Shown one piece after another: positions 45,306-60,200 of a stretch of 64,000 nucleotides of DNA; the stretch's first letter is position 1; each line of letters begins with the position of its first letter. The DNA lies in NCBI GenBank assembly GCA_032622095.1, contig CP136062.1, positions 40,178,918 through 40,242,917 of the forward strand. The letters are read 5' to 3'. Under the pieces are notes generated by a model, which searched no databases, was not told the origin of the DNA, and was given only the letters and a program-made list of their open reading frames with translations. The DNA is from Siphonodentalium dalli. Taxonomy: Eukaryota > Mollusca > Scaphopoda > Gadilida > Siphonodentaliidae. A program made the translations under genes and the position numbers.

Positions 45306-47544
45306 CACAGCCGATAATCCACTTTATGGGTGTCCAGACACTTATCAAACAGATTCGGGCGCACTCCTTTGTCACAGCAGGGCATTGTCCGATGCCGAGC
45401 GCTATGCGATTAGATTGCGCCCTACACGTATGGCGTCGATCCCCTAACACGGTAATTGATACCAAATGTCGCTACGATCAAACAAGCTTGATCATGGGGC
45501 ATCTTGACTGCCATGGCACATCTATGCCGATATCACAGCCGTGCCAGCAAATGCGCATCAATCATAGGAATTTTCCTATGTCTGGCTGTTGGCATATTTT
45601 GAGATCCAGCACATCAATGCGGTATTAATTGGTTCTTTGATTCCCTTACATAATACCCTACATAGGTCTCCCCAGAATTAATTCTGGCTACCCGGGATTA
45701 TGGTTTAACGCAGACTTAGCCATCCGTGGTTTATTTACATGGGTATCAAACATGTACACCTGCACATCTATACCAAGCTGTCTACCGCACAAGGTCAACA
45801 ATTGAACCATATCCTTGTTACATATACAGGCACAATGTGCACCAAGGCTGCATGCACTATTCTTATGTGACGTTAAAGTCGAGCTAGTGTTGAAGTATCG
45901 GGCCTTCCTCACCTGAATAGCACGAGGCAGCATGTTCGAATGCACTCGCACTCACGCGTCGTACAGACCCGATTGACCTGCATCCCTGATGAGACGAAGG
46001 TCATTAAACATATCTGTCGAAACAATAAATGGACCCATGATAACACTTATGGTTATACATGTTCTGCTCGTTTGAATATTTGCCCTATATACGAGCTCAA
46101 AGCGATATGGCCATTTTATTGTCGGGTGCCGACCAGCATTGTGGTTCTGCTGTGTCAGACAGTAGATAGAAAAGGATTTCATTTATACACACTATTGATC
46201 TTCCTCCGAAGTCCCTTCTGGGTATCATATGGTTCACCATGTTGATCTCTATTCGTTTAAGCAGTGGAGCCCATGCTATTCGGCACTCGTCCCGTATATG
46301 GGCCATGTCGCTAGAGATTTTAGAAATAAGGGCGGAATCAACTATACTCTGATTCCACTAACTGAGCACGGAATCAACTATATACTGATTCCACTAACTG
46401 AGCACAGAGCATGCTTTGCATATCCATATGCACTATGTTATCCTTTGGAGAACCATACTGAGATACCCGCTGACAACACGGGTCACAAAACGGAAAATGG
46501 AGGAACCACAAAGGCAACAGGCCTCAATGAACTCATGAAACTCATTGTTATTTGTCAGTTGTGACACGATAACTGCTATACATGTACACCACATTCGTGG
46601 CTTGTTTCGGTTGATATTAAATGGATTTTAATGTATTTTCTTCTTATCGCTGGTGACTTCGAACATCCGACTTTACCACGCTAGGTTTTAATTACCTACC
46701 CGGGTTACATCCACACACCGATTGATCAGATATATGTGGCCAAATCGACTACTGCGGGAGCTCATAAGGCCAATAGTAATTATTATTTAATTAAATAATA
46801 ACTGTTACTATCTAATATGCACCTAAAACTCGGTCTCTCTTGCATATAGAGATACATCACCGATAGGACCTCAGTGGTACAGCATTTGCATCGGCTCCAT
46901 GCGACTGGTGTCAATTAAATTGATAGCCACTCCCACTACTAAGCACCCATCGCCCATTGGATCTGAATGCGTGTTTACTTATCCACATATGACACACGGC
47001 TCAACTGCAGACTCTCTTCAGTCTTGAGATAGACTCGGCTTTCGACAGACCCTATTCTAATCTTGCCAGCCAACTATGACATGTGGTTCATTCCACACTG
47101 TTCTCTCGCTTCGGCGATCGAGGTTTGAGCTGAGGTGATTCCCCCGACAGGGGCGTTTGTTTGTCGGAGTGGTGTACCCACTCCTCGCATTACAGTACTC
47201 TAATGCTGCCAGCCAACTATGACAAGTGGTTATTCCACTTTGTTCTCTCGCTACGGCGATCGAGGTTTGAGCTGTGACAGGGCGTTTGTCTGTCCGAGTG
47301 GCATACCCACTCCTCGCATTACAGCGACTGAGGGGCATAAACAAAGAACACTGAGTAGCTCGAGCGTTACATCAGAAACAAAAAGAATTGTAGAGCCAAG
47401 CAACAACATGAGAAAGTAATATCTCGCTCCAGTTGGTACAACTCGCCTGAACACAAATTAGATCAGGCTATGGAGTTGATACGGAATTTCTCCTACCACC
47501 CTCTATCTAATGATGAGATTATGGTTCTGGGCTTGGGCCTCACC
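45213..47544 (+). repeat. 2.3-kb unit, copy 5 (2332 bp)
   Basis: Long form. Private difference noticed: T at 46,615 where the other copies have C. Confidence 0.95.
45986..46023 (+). ncRNA. Hammerhead-like core, copy 5
   Basis: Identical core and stem II. Confidence 0.35.
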
Positions 47545-47637
47545 TCACACCAACGTCTAAGATATACAGAATTGGTATATTGCAAGACTGAACGTTTTTT
47601 GAGCGCAGTTTCCTTGCACAATAATCAAGGATATTGA
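47359..47637 (+). pseudogene. PLE-like remnant across copy 5/6 junction
   Basis: Met at 47,470 and stop at 47,635-47,637. This is the last complete instance, because copy 6 is truncated before its own 3' end. Confidence 0.45.
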
Positions 47638-48523
47638 CACAGCCGATAATCCACTTTATGGGTGTCCAGACACTTATCAAACAGATTCGGGCGCACTCCT
47701 TTGTCACAGCAGGGCATTGTCCGATGCCGAGCGCTATGCGATTAGATTGCGCCCTACACGTATGGCGTCGATCCCCTAACACGGTAATTGATACCAAATG
47801 TCGCTACGATCAAACAAGCTTGATCATGGGGCATCTTGACTGCCATGGCACATCTATGCCGATATCACAGCCGTGCCAGCAAATGCGCATCAATCATAGG
47901 AATTTTCCTATGTCTGGCTGTTGGCATATTTTGAGATCCAGCACATCAATGCGGTATTAATTGTTTCTTTGATTCCCTTACATAATACCCTACATAGGTC
48001 TCCCCAGAATTAATTCTGGCTACCCGGGATTATGGTTTAACGCAGATTTAGCCATCCGTGGTTTATTTACATGGGTATCAAACATGTACACCTGCACATC
48101 TATACCAAGCTGTCTACCGCACAAGGTCAACAATTGAACCATATCCTTGTTACATATACAGGCACAATGTGCACCAAGGCTGCATGCACTATTCTTATGT
48201 GACGTTAAAGTCGAGCTAGTGTTGAAGTATCGGGCCTTCCTCACCTGAATAGCACGAGGCAGCATGTTCGAATGCACTCGCACTCACGCGTCGTACAGAC
48301 CCGATTGACCTGCATCCCTGATGAGACGAAGGTCATTAAACATATCTGTCGAAACAATAAATGGACCCATGATAACACTTATGGTTATACATGTTCTGCT
48401 CGTTTGAATATTTGCCCTATATACGAGCTCAAAGCGATATGGCCATTTTATTGTCGGGTGCCGACCAGCATTGTGGTTCTGCTGTGTCAGACAGTAGATA
48501 GAAAAGGATTTCATTTATACACA
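47545..48523 (+). repeat. 2.3-kb unit, copy 6, truncated at 3' side (about 979 bp)
   Basis: Matches the unit up to CATTTATACACA and then continues as satellite (TCTATAGGTATCACC). Unit and satellite share ACACA at the join. It keeps the hammerhead-like motif but loses the twin hairpins, the large palindrome and the four-hairpin elements. Private differences: T at 47,964 and T at 48,047. Confidence 0.95.
48318..48355 (+). ncRNA. Hammerhead-like core, truncated copy 6
   Basis: Identical core and stem II. The motif lies about 170 bp before the truncation point, so it is retained. Confidence 0.35.
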
Positions 48524-51059
48524 TCTATAGGTATCACCACCACATACATATATAGGTATCCCCAACACATACATATATTGGTATCCCCACCACATACATA
48601 TATAGGTATCCCCACCACATACATATATATGTAACCCCACCACATACATCTATAGGTATCCCCACCACAAACATATATAGGTATCCACACCACATACATA
48701 TATAGGTATCCCCACCACATACATATATAGCTATCCCCACCACATACATATATAGGTATCACCGCCACATACATCTATAGGTATCCCCACCACATACATA
48801 TATAGGTATCCCCGCCACACACATATTTAGGTATTCCCACCACACACATATATAGACATCACCACCACACACATATATAGGTATTCCAGCCACATACATA
48901 TGTAGGTATCCCCACCACATACATATATAGGTATCACCACCACATACATATATAGGTATCACCACCACACACATATATAGGTATCCCATCACATACATAT
49001 ATAGGTATCCCCACCACATACATATATAGGTATCCCCACCTCATACATATATAGGTATCCCCATCACATACATCTATATGTATCCCCACCACACACATAT
49101 ATAGGTATCCCCACCACATACATCTATAGGTATCCCCACCACATACATCTATAGGTATCCCCACCACATACATATATAGGTATCCCCACCACAAACATCT
49201 ATAGGTATCCCCACCACATACATATATAGGTATCCCCACCACATACATATATAGGTATCCCCACCACATACATATATAGGTATCCCCACCACATACATAT
49301 ATAAGTATCCCCACCACATACATCTATAGGTATCCCCACCACATACATATATAGGTATCCCCAACACATACATCTATAGGTATCCCCACCACACACATCT
49401 ATAGGTATCCCCACCATACACATCTATAGGTATCCCCACCATACATATATATATAGGTATCCCCACCATACACATCTATATGTATCACCGCCACACACAT
49501 ATATAGGTAACCCCACCACATACATCTATTGGTATCCCCACCATACACATCTATAGGTATCCCCACCATACACATCTATATGTATCACCGCCACACTCAT
49601 ATATAGGTATCCGCACCACATACATCTATAGGTATCACCACCACATACATGTATAGGTATCCCCACCACATACATCTGTATGTATCCCCACCACACACAT
49701 CTATATGTATCACCACCACATACATATATAGGTATCCCCACCACACACATATATAAGTATCCCCACGACATACATATATAGGTATCCCCACCACACACAT
49801 ATAGGTATCCCCACCACACACATATAGGTATCCTCACCACACACATATATAGGTAGCCCCGTCACATACATATATAGGTATCACCACCACATACATCTAT
49901 AGGTATCACCACCACACACATCTATAGGTATCCCCACCACACACATCTATAGGTATCCTCACCACATACATATATAGGTATCCCCGCCACACACATATAT
50001 AGGTATCCTCACCTCACACATCTATAGGTATCCCCACCACACACATATATAGGTATCCCCGCCACACACATATATAGGTATCCTCACCTCACACATCTAT
50101 AGGTATCCCCACCACACACATATATAGGTATCGCCACCACACACATATATAGGTATCCCCACCACACACATCTATAGGTATCCCCACCACACACATAAAT
50201 AGATATCCCCACCACACACATATATAGGTATCCCTACCACACACATCTATAGGTATCCCCACCAAACACATATATAGGTATCCCCACCACATACATATAT
50301 AGGTATCCCCACCACATCCATATATAGGTATCACCACCACATACATCTATAGATATCACCACCACATACATATATAGGTATCCCCACCACATACATCTAT
50401 AGGTATCCCCGCCACACACATCTATATGTATCCTCACCACACACATATATAGGTATCCCCACCACATACATCTATAGGTATCCCCACCACACACATATAT
50501 AGGTATCCCCACCACACACATATATAGGTATCCCCACCACATACAGCTATAGGTATCCCCACCACACACATATAGGTATACCCGCCACACACATCTATAG
50601 GTATCACCACCACATACATCTATAGGTATCACCACCACAACATCTATAGGTATCCCCACCACATACATATATAGGTATCCCCACCACATACATCAATAGG
50701 TATCACCACCACACACATCTATAGGTATTACCACCACATACATCTATAGGTATCACCACCACATACATCTATAGATATACATACCACATACATCATAGGT
50801 ATCCCCACCACACACATCTGTAGGTATCCTCACCACACACATATATAGGTTTCCCCACCACATACATATATAGGTATCCCCACCACACACATATATAGGT
50901 ATCACCACCACAAACGTCTATATGTATCCCTACCACATACATCTATAGGTAACCCCACCACATACATATATAGGTATCCCCACAACATACATCTATAGGT
51001 ATCCCCACCACACACATATATAGGTATCAACACCACACACATATATAGGTATCACCACC

Positions 51060-54000
51060 ACATACATCTATATGTATCCCCACCACATACATATATAGGT
51101 ATCTCCGCCACATACATATATAGGTATCCCCACCACATACATATATAGGTATCCCCACCACACACATATATAGGTATCCCCACCACACACATATATAGGT
51201 ATCCCCACCACATACATATATAGGTCTCCCCACCACATACATCTATAGGTATCCCCACCACACACATCTATAGGTATCCTCACCACATACATATATAGGT
51301 ATCCCAGCCACACACATATATAGGTATCCTCACCACACACATCTATAGGTATCCCCACCACACACATATATAGGTATCGCCACCACACACATATATAGGT
51401 ATCCCCACCACACACATCTATAGGTATCCCCACCACACACATATATAGGTATCCCCACCATACACATCTATATGTATAACCGCCACACTCATATATAGGT
51501 ATCCCCACCTCATACATCTATAGGTATCACCACCACATACATGTATAGGTATCCCCACCACATAAATCTATAGGTATCCCCACCACACACATCAATATGT
51601 ATCACCACCACATACATATATAGGTATCCCCACCACACACATATATAGGTATCCCCACCACATACATATATAGGTATCCCCACCGCACACATATAGGTAT
51701 CCTCACCACACACATATATAGGTATCCTCACCACACACATATATAGGTATTCCCACTACATATATCTATAGGTATCCCCACCACACAAATATATAGGTAT
51801 CCCCACCACACACATATATAGGTATCCCCACCACATACATCTATAGGTATCCCCACCACATACATATATAGGTATCCCCACCACATACATCTATAGGTAT
51901 TCCCACCACATACATATATAGGTATCCCCACCACATACATATATAGGTATCCCCAACACACACATCTATAGATATCCCCGCCATACACGTCTATAGGTAT
52001 CCCCACCACATACATATATAGGTATCCCCACCACATACATCTATATGTATCCCCGCCACACACATCTATAGGTATCCTTACCACACACATATATAGGTAT
52101 CCCCACCACATACATCTATAGGTATCCCCACCACACACATATATAGGTATCCCCACCACACACATATATAGGTATCCCCACCACATACATCTATAGGTAT
52201 CCCCACCACATACATATATAGGTATCCCCACCACATACATCTATAGGTATCCCCACCACATACATATATAGGTATCCCCACCACATACATATATAGGTAT
52301 CCCCAACACACACATCTATAGATATCGCCGCCATACACGTCTATAGGTATCCCCACCACATACATCTATAGGTATCCCCACCACATACATCTATATGTAT
52401 CCCCGCCACACACATCTATAGGTATCCTTACCACACACATATATAGGTATCCCCACCACATACATCTATAGGTATCCCCACCACACACATATATAGGTAT
52501 CCCCACCACACACATATATAGGTATCCCCACCACATACATCTATAGGTATCCCCACCACATACATATATAGGTATCCCCACCACATACATCTATAGGTAT
52601 CCCCACCACATACATATATAGGTATCCCCACCACATACATATATAGGTATCCCCAACACACACATCTATAGATATCGCCGCCATACACGTCTATAGGTAT
52701 CCCCACCACATACATATATAGGTATCACCGCCACATCTATAGGTATCCCCACCAAATACATCCATATGAATCCCCACCACATACATCTATAGGTATCACC
52801 ACCACATACATCTATAGGTATCCCCACCACATACATCTATAGCTATCCCCACCACACACATCTATAGGTATCCTCACCACACACATATATAGGTATCCCC
52901 ACCAAATACATCTATAGGTATCCCCACCACACACATATATAGGTATCACCACCACATACATCTATATGTATCCCCACCACGTACATATATAGGTAACCCC
53001 ACCACATACATATATAGGTATCCCCACCACACACATATATAGGTATCACCACCACACACATATATAGGTATCACCACCACATACATCTATAGGTATCTCC
53101 ACAACATACATCTATGGGTATAACCACCACACACATATAAAGGTATCACCACCACATACATCTATAGGTATCTCCACCACATACATCTATGGGTATCCCC
53201 GCCACATACATATATAGGTATCCCCACCACATACATTTATAGGTAGCACCACCACATACATCTATAGGTATCCCCACCACACACATCTATAGGTATTCCC
53301 ACCACACACATCTATAGGTATCCCCGCCACACACATATATAGGTATCACCACCACATACATTTATAGGTATCCCCATCACATACATATAAAGGTATCCCC
53401 ACCACATACTTATATAGGTATCCCCACCACATACATCTATATGTATCCCCACCACACACATATATAGGTATCCCCACAACATACATATATAGGTATCCCC
53501 ACCACACACATATATAGGTATCCCCACCACTTCCATATATAGGTATTCCCACCACATACATCTATATGTATCCCCACCACATACATATATAGGTATCTCC
53601 GCCACATACATATATAGGTATCCCCACCACATACATATATAGGTATCCCCACCACACACATATATAGGTATCCCCACCACACACATATATAGGTATCCCC
53701 ACCACATACATATATAGGTCTCCCCACCACATACACCTATAGGTATCCCCACCACACACATCTATAGGTATCCTCACCACATACATATATAGGTATCCCC
53801 GCCACACACATATATAGGTATCCTCACCACACACATCTATAGGTATCCCCACCACACACATATATAGGTATCGCCACCACACACATATATAGGTATCCCC
53901 ACCACACACATCTATAGGTATCCCCACCACACACATATATAGGTATCCCCACCATACACATCTATATGTATAACCGCCACACTCATATATAGGTATCCCT

Positions 54001-54740
54001 ACCTCATACATCTATTGGTATCACCACCACATACATGTATAGGTATCCCCACCACATAAATCTATAGGTATCCCCACCACACACATCAATATGTATCACC
54101 ACCACATACATATATAGGTATCCCCACCACACACAAATATAGGTATCCCCACCACGTACATATATAGGTATCCCCACCACACACATATAGGTATCCTCAC
54201 CACACACATATATAGGTATCCTCACCACACACATATATAGGTATTCCCACCACATATATCTATAGGTATCCCCACCACACAAATATATAGGTATCCCCAC
54301 CACACACATATATAGGTATCCCCACCACATACATCTATAGGTATCCCCACCACATACATATATAGGTATCCCCACCACATACATCTATAGGTATCCCCAC
54401 CACATACATATATAGGTATCCCCACCACATACATATATAGGTATCCCCAACACACACATCTATAGATATCCCCGCCATACACGTCTATAGGTATCCCCAC
54501 CACATACATATATAGGTATCCCCACCACATACATCTATATGTATCCCCGCCACACACATCTATAGGTATCCTTACCACACACATATATAGGTATCCCCAC
54601 CACATACATCTATAGGTATCCCCACCACACACATATATAGGTATCCCCACAACACACATATATAGGTATCCCCACCACATACATCTATAGGTATCCCCAC
54701 CACATACATATATAGGTATCCCCACCACATACATCTATAG
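51060..54740. repeat. Satellite higher-order repeat with 2494-bp shift
   Basis: Unit order around 51,060-52,240 recurs at 53,554-54,734. Shared markers include the CATCAATATG unit, the CCATACACGTC unit and the TATAACCGCC unit. Confidence 0.7.
52016..52715. repeat. 350-bp direct duplication of 14 satellite units
   Basis: The block ending with the CCATACACGTC unit near 52,340 repeats 350 bp later, near 52,690. The two are almost identical, including the adjacent GATATCGCCGCC variant. The length is exactly 14 units, as expected for unequal exchange in register. Confidence 0.7.
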
Positions 54741-57224
54741 GTATCCCCACCACATACATATATAGGTATCCCCACCACATACATCTATAGGTATCCCCAC
54801 CACATACATATATAGGTATCCCCACCACATACATCTATAGGTATCCCCAACACACACATCTATAGATATCGCCGCCATACACGTCTATAGGTATCCCCAC
54901 CACATACATCTATAGGTATCACCACCACATCTATAGGTATCCCCACCAAATACATCCATAGGAATCCCCACCACATACATCTATAGGTATCACCACCACA
55001 TACATCTATAGGTATCCCCACCACATACATCTATAGGTATCCCCACCACACACATCTATAGGTATCCTCACCACACACATATATAGGTATCCCCACCACA
55101 TACATCTATAGGTATCCCCACCACACACATATATAGGTATCACCACCACATACATCTATATGTATCCCCACCACGTACATATATAGGTAACCCCACCACA
55201 CACATATATAGGTATCACCACCACACACATATATAGGTATCACCACCACATACATCTATAGGTATCTCCACCACATACATCTATGGGTATAACCACCACA
55301 CACATATAAAGGTATCACCACCACATACATCTATAGGTATCTCCACCACATACATCTATGGGTATCCCCGCCACATACATATATAGGTATCCCCACCACA
55401 TACATTTATAGGTAGCACCACCACATACATCTATAGGTATCCCCACCACACACATCTATAGGTATCCCCACCACACACATCTATAGGTATCCCCGCCACA
55501 CACATATATAGGTATCACCACCACATACATTTATAGGTATCCCCATCACATACATATATAGGTATCCCCTCCACATACTTATATAGATATCCCCACAATA
55601 TACATCTATAGGTATCCTCACCACATACATATATAGGTATCCCCACCACATACATATATAGGTATCCCCACCACATACATCTATATGTATCCCCACCACA
55701 CACATATATAGGTATCCCCACAACATACATATATAGGTATCCCCACCACACACATATATAGGTATCCCCACCACTTCCATATATAGGTATCCCCACCACA
55801 TACATCTATATGTATCCCCACCACATACATATATAGGTATCCCAACCACATACATATATAGGTATCCCCACCACATACATACATAGGTATCCCCACCACA
55901 TACATATATAGGTATCCCCACCACATACATCTATAAGTATCCCCACCACATACATATATAGGTATCCCCACCACATACATCTATAGGTATCCCCACCACA
56001 TACATATATAGGTATCCCCACCACATACATATATAGGTATCCCCACCACATACATCTATAGGTATCCCCACCAAATACATATATATGTATCCTCACCACA
56101 TACATATATAGGTATCCCCGCCACACACATATATAGGTATCCTCACCACACACATCTATAGGTATCCCCAGCACACACATATATAGGTATCGCCACCACT
56201 CACATATATAGGTATCCCCACCACACACATATATAGGTATCCCCACCACACACATATATAGGTATCCCCACCACACACATATATAGGTATCCCAACCACA
56301 TACATATATAGGTATCCCCACCACATACATATATAGGTATCACCACCACATACATATATAGGTATCCTCACCACACACATCTATAGGTATCCCACCACAC
56401 ACATATATAGGTATTCCCACCACACACATCTATAGGTATCCCCACCACACACATCTATAGGTATCCCCACTACATACATATATATGTATCCCCACCACAC
56501 ACATATATAGGTATCCCCGCCACATACATATATAGGTATCCCCGCCACATACATATATAGGTATCCCCACCACATACATATATAGGTATCCCCACCACAC
56601 ACATATATAGATATCCCAACCACACACATATATAGGTATCCCCACCACACACATATATATAGGTATCCCCGCCACACATATATATAGGAATCCCCACCAC
56701 ATACATATATAGGTCTCCCCACCACATACATCTATAGGTATCCCCACCACACACATATATAGGTATCACCACCACATACATATATAGGTATCCCCGCCAC
56801 ACACATATATAGGTATCCCCGCCACATACATATATAGGTATCCCCACCACACACATCTATAGGTATCCCCACCACACACATATATAGGTATCACCACCAC
56901 ATACATATATAGGTATCCCCGCCACACACATATATAGGTATCCCCGCCACATACATATATAGGTATCCCCACCACACATATCTATAGGTATCCCCACCAT
57001 ATACATATATAGGTATCACCACCACACACACGTATAGGTATCCCCACCACACACATATATAGGTATCCCCGCCACATACATATATAGGTATCACCACCAC
57101 ACACATATATAGGTCTCCCAACCACATACATATATAGGTATCACCACCACATACATATATAGGTATCACCACCACACACATATAGGTATCCCCGCCACAT
57201 ACATATAGGTATCCCCACCACACA

Positions 57225-60200
57225 CATATAGGTATCCCCACCACACACATATATAGGTATCACCACCACATACATATATAGGTATCCCCAACACATACAT
57301 CTATAGGTATCCCCACCACACACATATATAGGTATCACCACCACAAACGTCTATATGTATCCCTACCACATACATATATAGGTAACCCCACCATATGCTT
57401 ATATAGGTATCCCCACCACATACATATATAGGTATCCCCACCACATACATCTATAGGTATCCCCACCACAAACATATATAGCTATCCCCACCACATACAT
57501 ATATAGGTATCCCCACCACATACATATATAGCTATCCCCACCACATACATCTATACGTATCACCGCCACATACATCTATAGGTATCCCCACCACATACAT
57601 ATATAGGTATCCCCGCCACACACATATATAGGTATCCCCACCACACACATATATAGGTATCACCACCACACACATATATAGGTATCCCCGCCACATACAT
57701 ATGTAGGTATCCCCACCACATATATATAAACGTATCACCACCACACACATATATAGGTATCCCCACCACATACATATATAGGTATCCCCATCACATACAT
57801 TTATAGGTATGTCCACCACACACATATATAGGTATCCCCACCACATACATATATAGGTATCACCACCACATACATATATAGGTATCCCCATCACATACAT
57901 TTATAGGTATCCCCACCACACACATATATAGGTATCCCCACCACATACATTTATAGGTATCCCCACCACACACATATATAGGTATCCCCACCACATACAT
58001 ATATAGGTATCCCCACCACATACATATATAGGTATCCCCACCACATACATCTATAGGTATCCCCACCACACACATATATAGGTATCACCACCACAAACGT
58101 CTATATGTATCCCTACCACATACATATATAGGTAACCCCACCACATACATATATAGGTATCCCCACCACATACATCTATAGGTATCCCCACCACACACAT
58201 ATATAGGTATCAACACCACACATATATATAGGTATCACCACCACATATATATATAGGTATCCCCACCACATACAAATATAGGTATCTCCGCCACATACAT
58301 ATATCGGTATCCCCACCACATACATATATAGGTATCCCCACCACACACATATATAGGTATCCCCACCACACACATATATAGGTATCCCCACCACACACAT
58401 ATATAGGTATCAACACCACACATATATATAGGTATCACCACCACATATATATATAGGTATCCCCACCACATACAAATATAGGTATCTCCGCCACATACAT
58501 ATATCGGTATCCCCACCACATACATATATAGGTATCCCCACCACACACATATATAGGTATCCCCACCACACACATATATAGGTATCCCCACCACACACAT
58601 ATATATAGGTATCCCCGCCACACACATATATAGGTATCCCCACCACATACATATATAGGTCTCCCCACCACATACATCTATAGGTATCCCCACCACACAC
58701 ATCTATAGGTATCCTCACCACATACATATATAGGTATCCCTGCCACACACATATATAGGTATCCTCACCACACACATCTATAGGTATCCCCACCACACAC
58801 ATATATAGGTATCGCCACCACACACATATATAGGTATCCCCACCACACACATCTATAGGTATCCCCACCACACACATATATAGGTATCCCCACCACACAC
58901 ATATATAGGTATCCCCACCACACACATCTATAGGTATCCCCACCACACACATATATAGGTATCCCCACCACACACATCTATAGGTATCCCCACCACATTC
59001 ATATATAGGTATCCCACACACACATATATAGGTGTCCTCACCACACACATCTATAGGTATCCCACACACACATATATAGGTATCCCCACCACACACATCT
59101 ATAGGTTTCCCCACCACACACATCTATAGGTATCCCCACTACATACATATATATGTATCCCCACCACTTACATATATAGGTATCCCGCCACATACATATA
59201 TAGGTATCCCCACCACACACATATATAGGTATCCCCACCACACACATATATAGGTATCCCCACCACACACATATATAGGTATCCCCACCACACACATATA
59301 TATAGGTATCCCCGCCACTCACATATATAGGTATCCCCACCACATACATATATAGGTCTCCCCACCACATACATATATAGGTATCCCCACCACACACATC
59401 TATAGGTATCCCCACCACACATATATTGGTATCACCACCACATATATATATAGGTATCCCCGCCACACACATATATGTGTATCCCCGCCACATACATATT
59501 TAGGTATCCCCACCACACACATCTATAGGTATCCCCACCATATACATATATAGGTATCACCACCACACACATATATAGGTATTACCACCACACACATATA
59601 TAGTTCTCCCCACCACATACATCTATAGGTATCCCCACCACACACATCTATATGTATCCCCACCACACACAGATCTATAGGTATCCCCACCACACACATA
59701 TATAGGTATTCCCACAATACACATCTATAATTTTCCCCGCCACACACATATATAGGTATCACCACCACATACATATATAGGTATCCCCACCACACACATA
59801 TATAGGTATCCCCACCACATACATATATAGGTATCACCACCACACACATATAGGTATCCCCGCCACATACATATAGGTATCCCCACCACACACATATAGG
59901 TATCCCCACCACACACATATATAGGTATCACCACCACATACATATATAGGTTTCCCCAACACATACATATATAGGTATCCCCACCATATACTTATATAGG
60001 TATCCCCACCACATACATATATAGGTATCCCCACCACATACATCTATAGGTATCCCCATCACAACCATATATAGGTATCCCCACCACATACATATATAGG
60101 TATCCCCAACACATACATATATAGCTATCCCCACCACATACATCTCTAGGTATCACCGCCACATACATCTATAGGTATCCCCACCACATACATATATAGG

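Larger units (their letters stand above)
35903..48523 (+). repeat. Tandem array of a 2.3-kb unit (5.4 copies)
   Basis: Five complete units and one truncated unit are arranged head to tail. Unit starts, set at TCACACCAACG, are 35903, 38235, 40558, 42881, 45213 and 47545. Copies are nearly identical; I saw only single-base differences plus one 9-bp indel. Composition differs sharply from the satellite: CpG is common and there is no short periodicity. No long ORF is present. Each unit holds a PLE-like coding remnant, a hammerhead-like motif, a duplicated four-hairpin element, twin hairpins and a large palindrome. The phase of the unit start is conventional, because an open reading frame runs across it. 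Confidence 0.97.

Noticed and set aside
35903-48523. 5S rRNA, spliced-leader or kinetoplast-minicircle repeat
   Set aside because: I see no 5S internal control region, no known spliced-leader sequence and no conserved minicircle origin motif in the unit.
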